12,216 nucleotides of DNA from an uncultured Clostridia bacterium (GTDB taxonomy: Bacteria; Bacillota; Clostridia; Christensenellales; Borkfalkiaceae): assembly GCA_944338265.1 (NCBI GenBank), contig CALVLO010000029.1, positions 1 to 12,216 on the forward strand, written 5' to 3'. Position 1 is the stretch's first letter. Each line of letters opens with the position of its first letter. Shown piece after piece: positions 5,311 through 12,158 of this stretch. Both the position numbers and the translations under genes were made by a program. A model generated the notes under the pieces. It worked only from the letters and a program-made list of their open reading frames with translations, had not been told where the DNA came from and did no database searches.

Positions 5311-5931
5311 TCAATGCAGCCGCTCGGCAATGCGCGCGAGCGTGCTCTGTGCAAGCCCCGTGATTTGCGAGAGCCGCGCCATGCCTCCTTCCTGCCACAG
5401 CGTGAGCGCTTCCGGGCATACCATGTCCGGAGGGAGCCCCTTGGTTGGCACGCCTGCCGCGAGCAGCAACAGCGTTCCCGCCGCCCCGCCGTGCGCACCC
5501 GTGAGCAGCACGCAGCCGTGCGCCGCGGGAAGGGAGGCAAACAGGGCACCGAGCGCGCCGCCGCACCGCGCCGTTACGCCGTATGCCGCGAGTACGGGGA
5601 GCGCCCCTTCCCCGCCCTCGCCCACGAGAAAGCGGCAAAAGCGGGTGTAGTGCCGATCGTCATAGCGGACGCCGCCGAGCTCGCGGAAGACCTCGCCGCC
5701 CGCGCGCAGCCGACGCGCCCCGTCTTTGGCGGCGACCTCTTTGAGCAGCGCCTCTGCAAAGGGCGGCGTGGGTGAAAGCCGTTCCACCGTTGCCCGCTGC
5801 AGCCTGTTGCGCATGCCGACGGGCGCGAGCACCCGCTCCCCGACGGAAAGCGAAAGCGTGCTCCTGTACCAATAGACGCGATCCGAAATGTTTTTATCCT
5901 CCGCAAAGCGGAGCGCGGCGTAGCTCACCAT
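5311..5931 (-). CDS. PriA-like DNA-binding domain fused to a degenerate tyrosine-phosphatase-like domain
   Basis: 206 residues. Residues about 3-52 (AALRFAEDKNISDRVYWY ... VGERVLAPVG) resemble the small N-terminal beta domain of primosomal PriA, which binds DNA 3' ends. From residue 80 the pattern VFRELGGVRYDDR followed by LPVLAAYGVTARC recalls the start of the Y_phosphatase3 family (FRDLGG ... LGIRTVIDLR), and VLLTGAHGGAAGT with LLLLAAGVP (141-162) sits where that family has VLFHCTAGKDRTG and LLLLALGVP. The catalytic Cys and Arg are then replaced by Gly and Ala, so it would be enzymatically dead. Both domain calls are from pattern memory and are tentative. The start overlaps the upstream stop in ATGGTGA: either ATG (5931) or GTG (5928, 4-base overlap), implying coupled translation. 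The asparaginase follows after 7 bases. Function unknown. Confidence 0.75.
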   Translation of the reverse strand: MVSYAALRFAEDKNISDRVYWYRSTLSLSVGERVLAPVGMRNRLQRATVERLSPTPPFAEALLKEVAAKDGARRLRAGGEVFRELGGVRYDDRHYTRFCRFLVGEGGEGALPVLAAYGVTARCGGALGALFASLPAAHGCVLLTGAHGGAAGTLLLLAAGVPTKGLPPDMVCPEALTLWQEGGMARLSQITGLAQSTLARIAERLH

Positions 5932-6719
5932 TCGTTGGGGAAGGGCGGATGTTCGACGAGCCACCAATCCTCGTAATACTTCACATACTGCGAGCAGCTC
6001 TCGCTGACGTCATCGTTGAGCGGCAGACCGCTCTGCGACCAAAACGCCTGCACGAATGCCTCGCACCGCGCGGCGGTGACCTCCGCAAGGAAGGCGCGCC
6101 CCAATCCGAGAATTTCTGCGGGGCGCTTTTTGCAGGCGCGCACCGCCTCTTCCAAGCGGCGGTTGCAAGGGAAGAGGACGCGGTTCTCGATAAGGATGAG
6201 CCGATAGACGCTGTACACGATCTCCTGCGCGAGGTGCGCGCGCATGTAGGCATTCTCCGCGGGCACGATCTGCAAAAAATACCCGCGGTTGAGCTGCAAG
6301 TTGGCGCAAAAGCAGGCGATCTTCTCCGCGACGGTGTGCTCGGGATAGGCAGAGATGCGTGCGATGAGCGCGGGGATCTCGCCATCCGTTGTGCAGAGCA
6401 CCTGCGCCTTGACATAGGCGCTGCGCGTGGGCTCGCTGGCATGCTCCGCCGCGCGGGAAAGAATGGCTTTCGTCTTATATTTGACGTCGAAATAGCCGCC
6501 CTCGTAGGTGCAGTGCCCCGTGATGACTTCGGCGAGGCGGTTTTCCGCGGCGAGCGCGGCGTATTTTTCCTCCGTGACGACGATGAGCGCATCGATATCC
6601 GAATCGGGACGGGCGTTCCCCTTGACGGTGGAGCCATCCAGCACGACGGCGATGACGCCCTCCTGTCCCTCGAAATATTCCCTGAGTTTTTGCGCGCTCT
6701 CTGCGTGGTGTTTGTACAT
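5925..6719 (-). CDS. Nucleotidyltransferase-domain protein (MNT/aminoglycoside-adenylyltransferase-like fold)
   Basis: 264 residues. The N-terminal domain has the polymerase-beta signature: Gly29-Ser30 in VVLDGSTVKG, then the metal-binding Asp41 and Asp43 in SDIDALIVV, with a likely third acidic residue Asp78 in GGYFDVKY. The remaining two thirds is helical and should bind the acceptor substrate. Such proteins move NMP from an NTP to a hydroxyl of a small molecule (antibiotic resistance types) or to a protein (toxin-antitoxin types). Substrate cannot be told from sequence; the length and single-chain form fit the small-molecule group better than the short MNT antitoxins. The ATG at 6719 follows GGGGAG with about 6 bases spacing and a good promoter about 30 bases further up. 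It is the first gene of the operon and overlaps the next one by a few bases. Confidence 0.82.
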   Translation of the reverse strand: MYKHHAESAQKLREYFEGQEGVIAVVLDGSTVKGNARPDSDIDALIVVTEEKYAALAAENRLAEVITGHCTYEGGYFDVKYKTKAILSRAAEHASEPTRSAYVKAQVLCTTDGEIPALIARISAYPEHTVAEKIACFCANLQLNRGYFLQIVPAENAYMRAHLAQEIVYSVYRLILIENRVLFPCNRRLEEAVRACKKRPAEILGLGRAFLAEVTAARCEAFVQAFWSQSGLPLNDDVSESCSQYVKYYEDWWLVEHPPFPNEW

Positions 6720-6755
6720 TGCTTCTCCCCGTTCGCAACAGTTTTTGCAAACAGC

Positions 6756-6784
6756 ATTATACCAAATGCGCGGGAAGTTCGCAA
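6756..6784 (-). promoter_or_regulatory. Promoter of the nucleotidyltransferase-asparaginase operon
   Basis: On the minus strand: perfect -10 TATAAT (6756-6761) and -35 TTGCGA (6779-6784, 4 of 6) with 17 bases between. Predicted start near 6749 leaves a 5' leader of about 30 bases before the ATG at 6719. Confidence 0.75.
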
Positions 6785-6797
6785 GAAAATTTGAGGC

Positions 6798-6824
6798 AAA
6801 AAAAACCGCCGCGGCGAGCGGCGG
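6798..6824 (-). terminator. Rho-independent terminator of the Wzz-like gene
   Basis: On the minus strand CCGCCGC (6818-6824) pairs with GCGGCGG (6806-6812) around a 5-base loop, followed by eight T. It starts 9 bases after the stop codon of the Wzz-like gene and just before the next promoter. Confidence 0.9.
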
Positions 6825-6833
6825 ATCGCGGGG

Positions 6834-8114
6834 TCACCCTTCGGCGGGCGGAGACGGCTGCGCGGACGCTTCCTGCGCCGTCTGCGCGGCATGCTTTGCG
6901 CGGTATTTGGGATAGCCGACGACGCACACGACGATGGCGGCGAGCACAAAGGCGACGGCAAAGCTTGCGACGCCCGCAAAGGCGAGGTTGATCCCCCCTT
7001 CCGCGGCGGGAGAGGGCGAGGCAAACGCCGCCCATGTGTTTTCCGCATAGATGGAGACGACGACCGCTTTGAGCGTTTGCGCCGCGCCCGAGAGCGAAGT
7101 ATACAGATCGTTGAGCGTGGCGGAGAACGCCGTTACGTTTTTGGCGGTGAGCATTCCGCTGCCGTCATCCTCCTCCGCGGAGACGAAGTTTTCGATCTGC
7201 ACGGCGATGGCGGCGTTGCGCACCGCATATTCCGCCACCGTGGCGGGGCTCTCTGCATTCTCCGGGAAATGATCGATCACGGACTGGTTGAGAAGGTACT
7301 CCTCTTTGAGTTCGCTGCGGCGCGCCGAGACCGCAGCCGCCACCGCCTGTGCGGAGCTCTCCGCGGAGACGGTGATGCGTCCGAAGCCGCCCTGCGTGCA
7401 ACGCTCTTCGAGCGAGGCGCGCGTGCTGTCGCCAAACATGCCCGCCGCCTCCGCGCGGTAGTTGCCGAGCGTTTTGCGCGCGTTGCCCGCCGCGACAGAA
7501 TAGGCGCTCGAATAGCGCGCGATCCACCCATCGTAGCCCGCAGTGATGGTGGTGCGGAGGGAGGAGAGCATGGCGAGCCGCTCTTCGAGCGATGAGGTAT
7601 CCCAGACGCCGCCATCCAGCGTATAGTCGAGATCTTCCGCGCTCGCAACGAGGGAGCGGACTGCCTGATCGGCGACGGCGCGGAAGAACGCCTCTGCCTC
7701 GCCCGCGCCCGAGAAGGCGCTCCCCTTGACGCGCACCGTGTATGTGCCCAGATAGGGCTGCGTCTCCTCCGACGCCTTTTGGGCGGAGATGGAGATATCG
7801 CCTGCCTTGACCATCTTCTCTACATCGAGCGAGGAAAGTTCTTCGCTGCCCGCCACGGCGGAGCGGAGCGCCTCTGCCGAAATGAGGCTGCGCTCGTAAA
7901 AGGGCGTGCCGTCCGCATACTGCTGCGCGGTGCCCGTGGGGCTTGCGACGGAAAAGGTCATGCTGTAATAGCGGGAACGCGGGTTGAGCGCGAACGCGGC
8001 GACGACGAGCACGAGCGCCATGACGACGGCGGCGGCAAGCAGGACCACCCAAATACGTTTTTTGACCAGATGGTAAATCTCTCCGAAGGTGATCCCCTCT
8101 TCTCTCTCTTCCAC
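6834..8114 (-). CDS. Two-TM membrane protein, Wzz/chain-length-determinant-like
   Basis: 426 residues from a GTG start. Short cytoplasmic N-terminus (EEGITFGEIYHLVKKR), TM1 at about 21-43, a large extracytoplasmic region of about 330 residues rich in Ala/Ser/Glu and likely helical, TM2 at about 377-401, and a short Lys/Pro-rich tail. This is the layout of Wzz/YveK-type polysaccharide co-polymerases, which set the chain length of surface polysaccharide. The usual Pro-rich motif before TM2 is only weakly seen (SPSPAAEGG), and no glycosyltransferase or kinase gene is adjacent, so the family call is moderate. The start GTG 8112-8114 was chosen because AAAGGGAG lies 7 bases upstream; the ATG further up (8156) lies inside the promoter and cannot be transcribed from it. 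Single-gene unit with its own promoter and terminator. The promoter holds a nine-base G run. Confidence 0.65.
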   Translation of the reverse strand: MEEREEGITFGEIYHLVKKRIWVVLLAAAVVMALVLVVAAFALNPRSRYYSMTFSVASPTGTAQQYADGTPFYERSLISAEALRSAVAGSEELSSLDVEKMVKAGDISISAQKASEETQPYLGTYTVRVKGSAFSGAGEAEAFFRAVADQAVRSLVASAEDLDYTLDGGVWDTSSLEERLAMLSSLRTTITAGYDGWIARYSSAYSVAAGNARKTLGNYRAEAAGMFGDSTRASLEERCTQGGFGRITVSAESSAQAVAAAVSARRSELKEEYLLNQSVIDHFPENAESPATVAEYAVRNAAIAVQIENFVSAEEDDGSGMLTAKNVTAFSATLNDLYTSLSGAAQTLKAVVVSIYAENTWAAFASPSPAAEGGINLAFAGVASFAVAFVLAAIVVCVVGYPKYRAKHAAQTAQEASAQPSPPAEG

Positions 8115-8139
8115 AACCGCGCTCCCTTTTTTTCCGATA

Positions 8140-8169
8140 ATTATACCCCCCCCCAATTTGAAAAGTCAA
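8140..8169 (-). promoter_or_regulatory. Promoter of the Wzz-like gene with a G9 tract in the spacer
   Basis: On the minus strand: -35 TTGACT (8164-8169) and -10 TATAAT (8140-8145). The 18-base spacer ends in nine G (8146-8154). Loss of one G would give the optimal 17-base spacing. The start near 8133 precedes the ribosome binding site of the GTG start at 8114. Confidence 0.8.
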
Positions 8170-8221
8170 GGAATATGGCATACGTTTGCGCGATTTGTGA
8201 CACTTTTCACCTGATTTTTGC

Positions 8222-8254
8222 AAAAGAAAAAGACCGCGCCATGCAGCACGGTCT
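8222..8254 (-). terminator. Rho-independent terminator of the ppx-maf-mreB-like operon
   Basis: On the minus strand a 9-bp stem (8246-8254 with 8231-8239, one G-U pair) with loop TGCATG is followed by TTTTCTTTTG. It lies 25 bases after the stop of the mreB-like gene. Confidence 0.9.
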
Positions 8255-8279
8255 GTTTGTTCGGGATGGGCGGAGCGCT

Positions 8280-9266
8280 TTATTGCATCTCGATGCGGGA
8301 AAGCAGTGCGCTGTTTCCGATCGCCCTGCCGCCGCCGAGGACGACGGACATCTGCGGCTCGTCCATGACGTGCGCCTCCATTTGCAACTTTTGCGCCATA
8401 TAATCGGCAAAGCCCGGGAGCTTGCACACGCCGCCCGCGAGGAAGACGCCGTTTTTCACCATGGCGGCGGAGACCTCCGCGGGGAGTTTGCGCAAGACGA
8501 GCTCGGCATATTCTGCGATCTTATCGACATAGATGCGGATGGGGAAGGCGATATCCGCCGAGGAGACGGAGACGGAGCGGGGCTTGCCCGTGGTGATATC
8601 CCGCCCGTTGACGATGGCGCTCTGATTATCGCTCTCGATGAGGCTCCCCACCGTATTTTTCAAGCGTTCGCTCGTCTGCGCGCCGATCTTAAGATTGTAG
8701 AGTTCGGCGATATGATCGATGATGTGCACATCCATATTGTTGCCGCCCACGTTCATGGTGAGCCCTGCGATGATGCCATCGAGCGAGAAGACGGCGGCGC
8801 TCGTTTTGCCCGCGCCCAGATCGAGCGCGAAGACGGGGTTGGATTCGGAAAGCGGCACGTCCTGCCCGAGCGCCGCGAGATAGGGCGTTTCGGCAAAGCG
8901 CACACGGGAGAGCCCCACCGATTTTGCCACGCGGCAGTACTGCTCGCGCAGCTCCGCGCTTGCCGCGCAGGGCACGCAGAAGAGCACCTCTACGGCAAAG
9001 GTGCGCCGCACCACCTTGCCCAAAAAGTATTCGAGCAGGGCGGCGGCGTAGCGTTCGTTGACGATCTCGCCCTCGTAGACGGGGAAGCAGACCTCGGTGA
9101 GTTCTGCCGTCTTGCCGAGGAGACGCTTTGCCTCGTTGCCGAAGGCGCGGATCTCGCCCGTCTCCTTCTGTACGGTGACGCACGTTGCCTCGCCGAGCAC
9201 GATGCCGCTCCCGATCTTGTAGATCTTCGTCATGGAAGTGCCGAAATCAATGGCTAATTTGAGCAT
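8280..9266 (-). CDS. MreB-like bacterial actin (divergent)
   Basis: 328 residues, close to the usual MreB size. Actin-type ATPase motifs are in order: phosphate 1 LAIDFGTSMTKIY (4-16), KDG-like region VYEGEIVNE (63-71), CVPC (97-100), the catalytic-Glu region FAETPYLAALG (124-134), phosphate 2 ALDLGAGKTSAAV (147-159) and adenosine loop GVFLAGGVCKLPGF (273-286). MreB filaments direct wall synthesis along the cell side. Phosphate 2 deviates from the family's DIGGGTT. No mreC or mreD follows; the operon ends here. Because the neighbour maf precedes mreB in Bacillus as well, a true MreB-family identity is likely, but the divergence suggests a paralogue rather than the main cell-shape MreB. The ATG at 9266 follows AGAGGA and lies inside the end of maf (13-base overlap), so the two are translationally linked. 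Confidence 0.8.
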   Translation of the reverse strand: MLKLAIDFGTSMTKIYKIGSGIVLGEATCVTVQKETGEIRAFGNEAKRLLGKTAELTEVCFPVYEGEIVNERYAAALLEYFLGKVVRRTFAVEVLFCVPCAASAELREQYCRVAKSVGLSRVRFAETPYLAALGQDVPLSESNPVFALDLGAGKTSAAVFSLDGIIAGLTMNVGGNNMDVHIIDHIAELYNLKIGAQTSERLKNTVGSLIESDNQSAIVNGRDITTGKPRSVSVSSADIAFPIRIYVDKIAEYAELVLRKLPAEVSAAMVKNGVFLAGGVCKLPGFADYMAQKLQMEAHVMDEPQMSVVLGGGRAIGNSALLSRIEMQ

Positions 9267-9859
9267 GATCTTTCCTCTTTTGCTGATGTGCCCTCCGCGG
9301 GGCTTTGGATGAGCTGCGCCTCGCACAGCATGACGCCGAGCCGCTCCATGGGCAGCCCGACGACGTTGGTATAGCTCCCCTCGCAGTACCTGACGAGCGG
9401 GTATCCGTCCTGAATGCCGTAGGCACCCGCCTTGTCCATCGGGAGCCCGCTATTGACATAGGACTCGATGACGACCTCTTTGAGCTTGCGGAAGGTAACG
9501 CGCGTTTCGACGACATCCTCCCACCGCCCCGCAGGCGTGATGAGGCAGACGCCAGTATAGACGCTGTGCTCCCTGCCGCTCAAAAGCGCGAGCGTTGCCC
9601 GCGCTTCTTCCTCGCTTGCGGGTTTGCCGAGGATGCGCCCCTCAAACGAGACGACGGTATCGGCGCCGAGCACGGCGCAATCCGGGAAGCGCGAAAAGAC
9701 CTCCTCTGCCTTACCTGCGGCAAAGGAGCGCGCCGTCTCGCGGGCGGAGAGCCCCGCGGCAACCTCCGCAAAGCGGGAGGGAATGACTTCAAAGCCGCGG
9801 ACGAGCGAACGGAGAAGTTCGCGCCGCCGCGGCGAATTGCTGGCTAAGATGAGTTTCAC
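9254..9859 (-). CDS. maf: Maf-family nucleotide pyrophosphatase
   Basis: 201 residues, the normal Maf length. It hydrolyses non-canonical or pyrimidine NTPs (dTTP/UTP/CTP types) to the monophosphate, sanitising the pool; Maf also restrains septum formation in B. subtilis. Signature motifs are KLILASNSPRRRELL at the N-terminus, CAVLGADTVV with the catalytic Asp67, LGKP (78-81), the loop HSVYTGVCLI, and the C-terminal AYGIQDGYPLVRYCEGSYTNVVGLP. The GTG at 9859 is chosen because it starts right at the family N-terminus. It has no good ribosome binding site and lies 5 bases after the ppx stop, so it probably depends on ribosomes finishing ppx. Overlaps the following mreB-like gene by 13 bases. 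Confidence 0.93.
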   Translation of the reverse strand: MKLILASNSPRRRELLRSLVRGFEVIPSRFAEVAAGLSARETARSFAAGKAEEVFSRFPDCAVLGADTVVSFEGRILGKPASEEEARATLALLSGREHSVYTGVCLITPAGRWEDVVETRVTFRKLKEVVIESYVNSGLPMDKAGAYGIQDGYPLVRYCEGSYTNVVGLPMERLGVMLCEAQLIQSPAEGTSAKEERSCSN

Positions 9860-9864
9860 GGTTT

Positions 9865-11412
9865 TTACAATATTTCGAGATTCTTTTTGAAGGTGCGTTT
9901 GAACTCCGCACCTGCTGCCATTGCCTGCCTGATCTCGAGCGCCGCATCGCCTGCGAGCTCCGTCTTCATAATGACGGAATCGCCGAGCACATCGCAATTG
10001 ATGCCCGTGACCATGCCGAGCCCGCTGCGGTCGAGCGCTTCGCCGATGCGCAGCAGCACGCCGAGTTTTTTGACGACTTCGAGATCCTCCTCTGTGACGA
10101 TATCGCGGTAGCGCGCCCACTCCGCCGCGTTGAGATCTTCCTTCCTGTGGCAGCCCGCCACGAAGGCGGCGAGCACGATCTCGCGGTGGGTCGCCCCGCA
10201 GATGCCTGCGTTCAAGATCATATAGCGGCTGTGCTGCGGCCCGTTATAGTAGCGCACGCGCTGCCCGCAATCGTGCAGGCTTGCCGCAATTTTGAGCACT
10301 TTGAGGTAGGCGCGGGGGAACTTGTGCAGCACGCGGAGCTGTTTGAAGAGCTGGATGGAGAGCCGCACCGTATGTTCGATATGCTTTTCGCTGCACCCGT
10401 AGTACTTGACGAGGGTGTTGAGCGAGTAGCTCAATACGTCTAAAATGGGGCGTTCCACCGTCTGCGGGACTGCCTGATTGAACATGATGCCCTCTCTCAG
10501 CCCGCATCCGCCCACGGTGAACGACTCGATGTGCAGATAGTCTGTAAACGACTTGATAATGGCGAGCGCGGCGGGCATGATATCTGCACGGGCGGGCGAG
10601 AGCCCGCGGATGCGCTTGCGCTTTTCGACATCCAAGACGCGCACCATCTCGTAGATGGAGCAAAAATCTTCCACTGCGAAGGAATAGTTGTGCACCGTGT
10701 TGAGCGGGTACTTTTTGACGAGGCGGTTGATCTTGTAGAGGTTGCGGAAGGAGCCGCCGACGCCGATCATCTGCACGTCGGGCTCGACCTCGGAGAGCCA
10801 TTCGATCTTTTTGAACTGTTCGGTGAAGAACTCTTCGATCTTCGCCGTCTGTTCCTCGGGCGGGACGCCGTCATCGGCGAAGAGATCGGTCAGCGTGACC
10901 GCGCCAAAGGCGAGCGTCGCATAATGGAGGATATTGCGGCGGTTGTAGTAGATGATCTTGGTGGAGCCACCGCCGATCTCCAAAATGATGCCCTTGGGGA
11001 TATCCATCGAATTGATGACGCCGCGATACACGAGCGTTGCCTCTTGCTCTTCGGACAAAACGTCGACGCGGATGCCGCACGTCGCCTGGATCTCATCGAG
11101 GAAGGAGCGCTGATTTTTGGCGCGGCGCACGGCAGCCGTTGCCACCGCGATGATGCGCGTGACGCCGCTCGCATCGCACAGGCGTTTGAACATTTTGAGG
11201 GTGCGGATGGTCTCCGCCACGCGCTGCGGCTTTAGAAAGCCGTCTCTGTCCATATCCTGACCGAGGCGAACGCTCTCTTTGAGCTCGTCTTCCACCATGA
11301 AGTGATTTTCTCCGAACAGCTGCACGATCACAAGGCGCGCGGAGTTGGAGCCGAGATCGATGATCCCGATCTTTTCCGCAGCCCTTGCCTGCGGTTCTGT
11401 GATTTTTTCCAT
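9865..11412 (-). CDS. ppx: Exopolyphosphatase / pppGpp phosphatase (Ppx/GppA family)
   Basis: 515 residues, typical of long Ppx/GppA proteins. The N-terminal ASKHA domain has the phosphate loop GIIDLGSNSARLVIV (16-30), TAAVRRAKN (92-100), VLSEEQEATLVYRGV (118-132) with the catalytic Glu region, and the second phosphate loop ILEIGGGSTKII (143-154). The C-terminal half is an HD-type domain with ASLHDCGQRVRYY (His380-Asp381) followed by GPQHSRYMILNAG. It cleaves terminal phosphate from polyphosphate and may convert pppGpp to ppGpp, linking it to the stringent response. The ATG at 11412 is preferred because it gives the family-like N-terminus and leaves a leader of about 113 bases; the ribosome binding site (AAGG...GGAA) is weak. 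An extended start at 11517 would be almost at the transcription start and would translate hairpin sequence. First gene of the ppx-maf-mreB-like operon. Confidence 0.92.
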   Translation of the reverse strand: MEKITEPQARAAEKIGIIDLGSNSARLVIVQLFGENHFMVEDELKESVRLGQDMDRDGFLKPQRVAETIRTLKMFKRLCDASGVTRIIAVATAAVRRAKNQRSFLDEIQATCGIRVDVLSEEQEATLVYRGVINSMDIPKGIILEIGGGSTKIIYYNRRNILHYATLAFGAVTLTDLFADDGVPPEEQTAKIEEFFTEQFKKIEWLSEVEPDVQMIGVGGSFRNLYKINRLVKKYPLNTVHNYSFAVEDFCSIYEMVRVLDVEKRKRIRGLSPARADIMPAALAIIKSFTDYLHIESFTVGGCGLREGIMFNQAVPQTVERPILDVLSYSLNTLVKYYGCSEKHIEHTVRLSIQLFKQLRVLHKFPRAYLKVLKIAASLHDCGQRVRYYNGPQHSRYMILNAGICGATHREIVLAAFVAGCHRKEDLNAAEWARYRDIVTEEDLEVVKKLGVLLRIGEALDRSGLGMVTGINCDVLGDSVIMKTELAGDAALEIRQAMAAGAEFKRTFKKNLEIL

Positions 11413-11440
11413 GCCGTTCCAACCTTTTGTTGCGGATTTT

Positions 11441-11507
11441 CGGACCTGACCCGTCCGAACGGGAGAACGCGGGGGCATCGCTTCCCTCGTACGCTCGGAA
11501 ATGCCCC
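11441..11507 (-). promoter_or_regulatory. Structured 5' leader of the ppx operon
   Basis: The leader RNA (about 11525 to 11413) has a 5' hairpin GGGGCAT/ATGCCCC (11472-11478/11501-11507, with an inner TTCC/GGAA), then two mutually exclusive hairpins: CCCGT/ACGGG (11450-11454/11459-11463) and CGGAC/GTCCG (11441-11445/11453-11457). No T-run follows, so it would not be a transcription attenuator. It matches no riboswitch class I know. Confidence 0.4.
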
Positions 11508-11530
11508 TATTCTGCATCGTACTTTCGTCT

Positions 11531-11559
11531 ATTTTAGCACAGGATGGGGCGTTTGTCTA
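11531..11559 (-). promoter_or_regulatory. Promoter of the ppx-maf-mreB-like operon
   Basis: On the minus strand: -35 TAGACA (11554-11559), -10 TAAAAT (11531-11536) with an extended TGC just upstream, 17-base spacer. Predicted start near 11525. Confidence 0.75.
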
Positions 11560-11701
11560 TACCCTTTTGAAAAATATTTTGGAAAAATCGGGTAAAATTT
11601 TTGCAAAAATACCCCCTCTGCGGCAAAAAACGGGGCAAAATGCCGAGGAGGCGGCGGGATGGTGCGGGGCGGGCGGAGAAATTGGGAGCGGCAGGAGGGT
11701 T

Positions 11702-11773
11702 ATCCCCCCTGCCGCCGAGCGTGAACGCTCGGCGGCATCCCCCCTTAAAACGCCTGCGGCGTGTTAAGGGGGG
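11702..11773. repeat. Palindromic repeat module, copy 1
   Basis: ATCCCCCC, then hairpin TGCCGCCGAGCG-TGAA-CGCTCGGCGGCA (11710-11737), then a second hairpin CCCCCCTTAA (11739-11748) with TTAAGGGGGG (11764-11773) enclosing CGCC/GGCG. The same order of parts recurs at 12159-12216. It looks like a miniature, non-autonomous intergenic element. Confidence 0.65.
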
Positions 11774-11935
11774 CACCGCTTTGGTATTAGGGGGACATTG
11801 CTGCGGTGTTAAGGGGGCGGGCGGGATGGTGAGGGACGGCGAGGCGGGGGCACCAAGAGGATGAGACGGAAATGCGTGCGGGTGGGAATTATGGAGACGA
11901 AAGGAGGGTTATCTTCCTGCTTTGCGAGCTTCTCC
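11774..11935. other. G-rich intergenic stretch between repeat modules
   Basis: No gene supported. Contains further TTA(A)GGGGG pieces (near 11788-11794 and 11809-11817) and a CACCGC/GCGGTG pair, which look like fragments of the neighbouring modules. The rest is G-rich without clear structure. Confidence 0.4.
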
Positions 11936-11937
11936 CC

Positions 11938-11985
11938 TATCCCCCTGCCGCCGAGCGTAAACGCTCGGCGGCAGGGGATTTTTTA
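11938..11985 (+). repeat. Palindrome copy 2 with T-run, terminator-like
   Basis: A perfect 16-bp stem (11942-11957 with 11962-11977, loop TAAA) whose core CCGCCGAGCG/CGCTCGGCGG is the same as in copy 1 (11710-11737), here followed by ATTTTTTATTT. It has the form of a strong plus-strand rho-independent terminator, though no plus-strand gene precedes it in this region. Confidence 0.65.
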
Positions 11986-12021
11986 TTTATGCCCCCGCCG
12001 CTGTCGCGGCGGGGGCATAAA
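11986..12021. repeat. Perfect 16-bp inverted repeat with TGTC loop
   Basis: TTTATGCCCCCGCCGC (11986-12001) pairs perfectly with GCGGCGGGGGCATAAA (12006-12021). It directly follows the previous palindrome, giving two long hairpins back to back. It may be a bidirectional terminator or an element end; its outer A/T bases act as a short T-run on either strand. Confidence 0.6.
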
Positions 12022-12113
12022 CAGATTAGGATGCTGCCAACCGTGTTGGGGGTTGGCGGGATTTGCAGCCCTCGCAACAAGAGATGGGAGGCAAGGAGGA
12101 AATCCCCTCATCC

Positions 12114-12148
12114 ACCGCAAGCGGTCCCCCTTCCCCCAAGGGGGAAGG
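12114..12148. repeat. Two small palindromes of the intergenic repeat mosaic
   Basis: ACCG-CAAG-CGGT (12114-12125) and CCTTCCCC-CAAG-GGGGAAGG (12129-12148, counting the central bases) follow CCCCTCATCC. From memory, strings of the kind CCTCATCC...CCTTCCCCC...GGGGGAAGG are widespread intergenic repeats in gut Clostridia. Confidence 0.55.
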
Positions 12149-12158
12149 CAAGAGGAGA

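Noticed and set aside
4629..5363. 244-codon plus-strand ORF antisense to asparaginase
   Set aside because: Pure mirror of the asparaginase codons; no ribosome binding site or recognisable motif.
8115..8156. Start of the Wzz-like gene at ATG 8156 (MGGGIIIGKK...)
   Set aside because: This ATG and following codons contain the G9 tract and the -10 box of the gene's own promoter, upstream of the predicted transcript start. GTG 8114 has a good ribosome binding site.
7779..9257. 492-codon plus-strand ORF
   Set aside because: It lies antisense to the Wzz-like and mreB-like genes, crosses a terminator and a promoter, and has no family features; long antisense ORFs are expected in GC-rich coding DNA.
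11441..11507. T-box or other known riboswitch before ppx
   Set aside because: No T-box sequence, no specifier loop, no terminator with T-run, and no match to a riboswitch core that I recognise.
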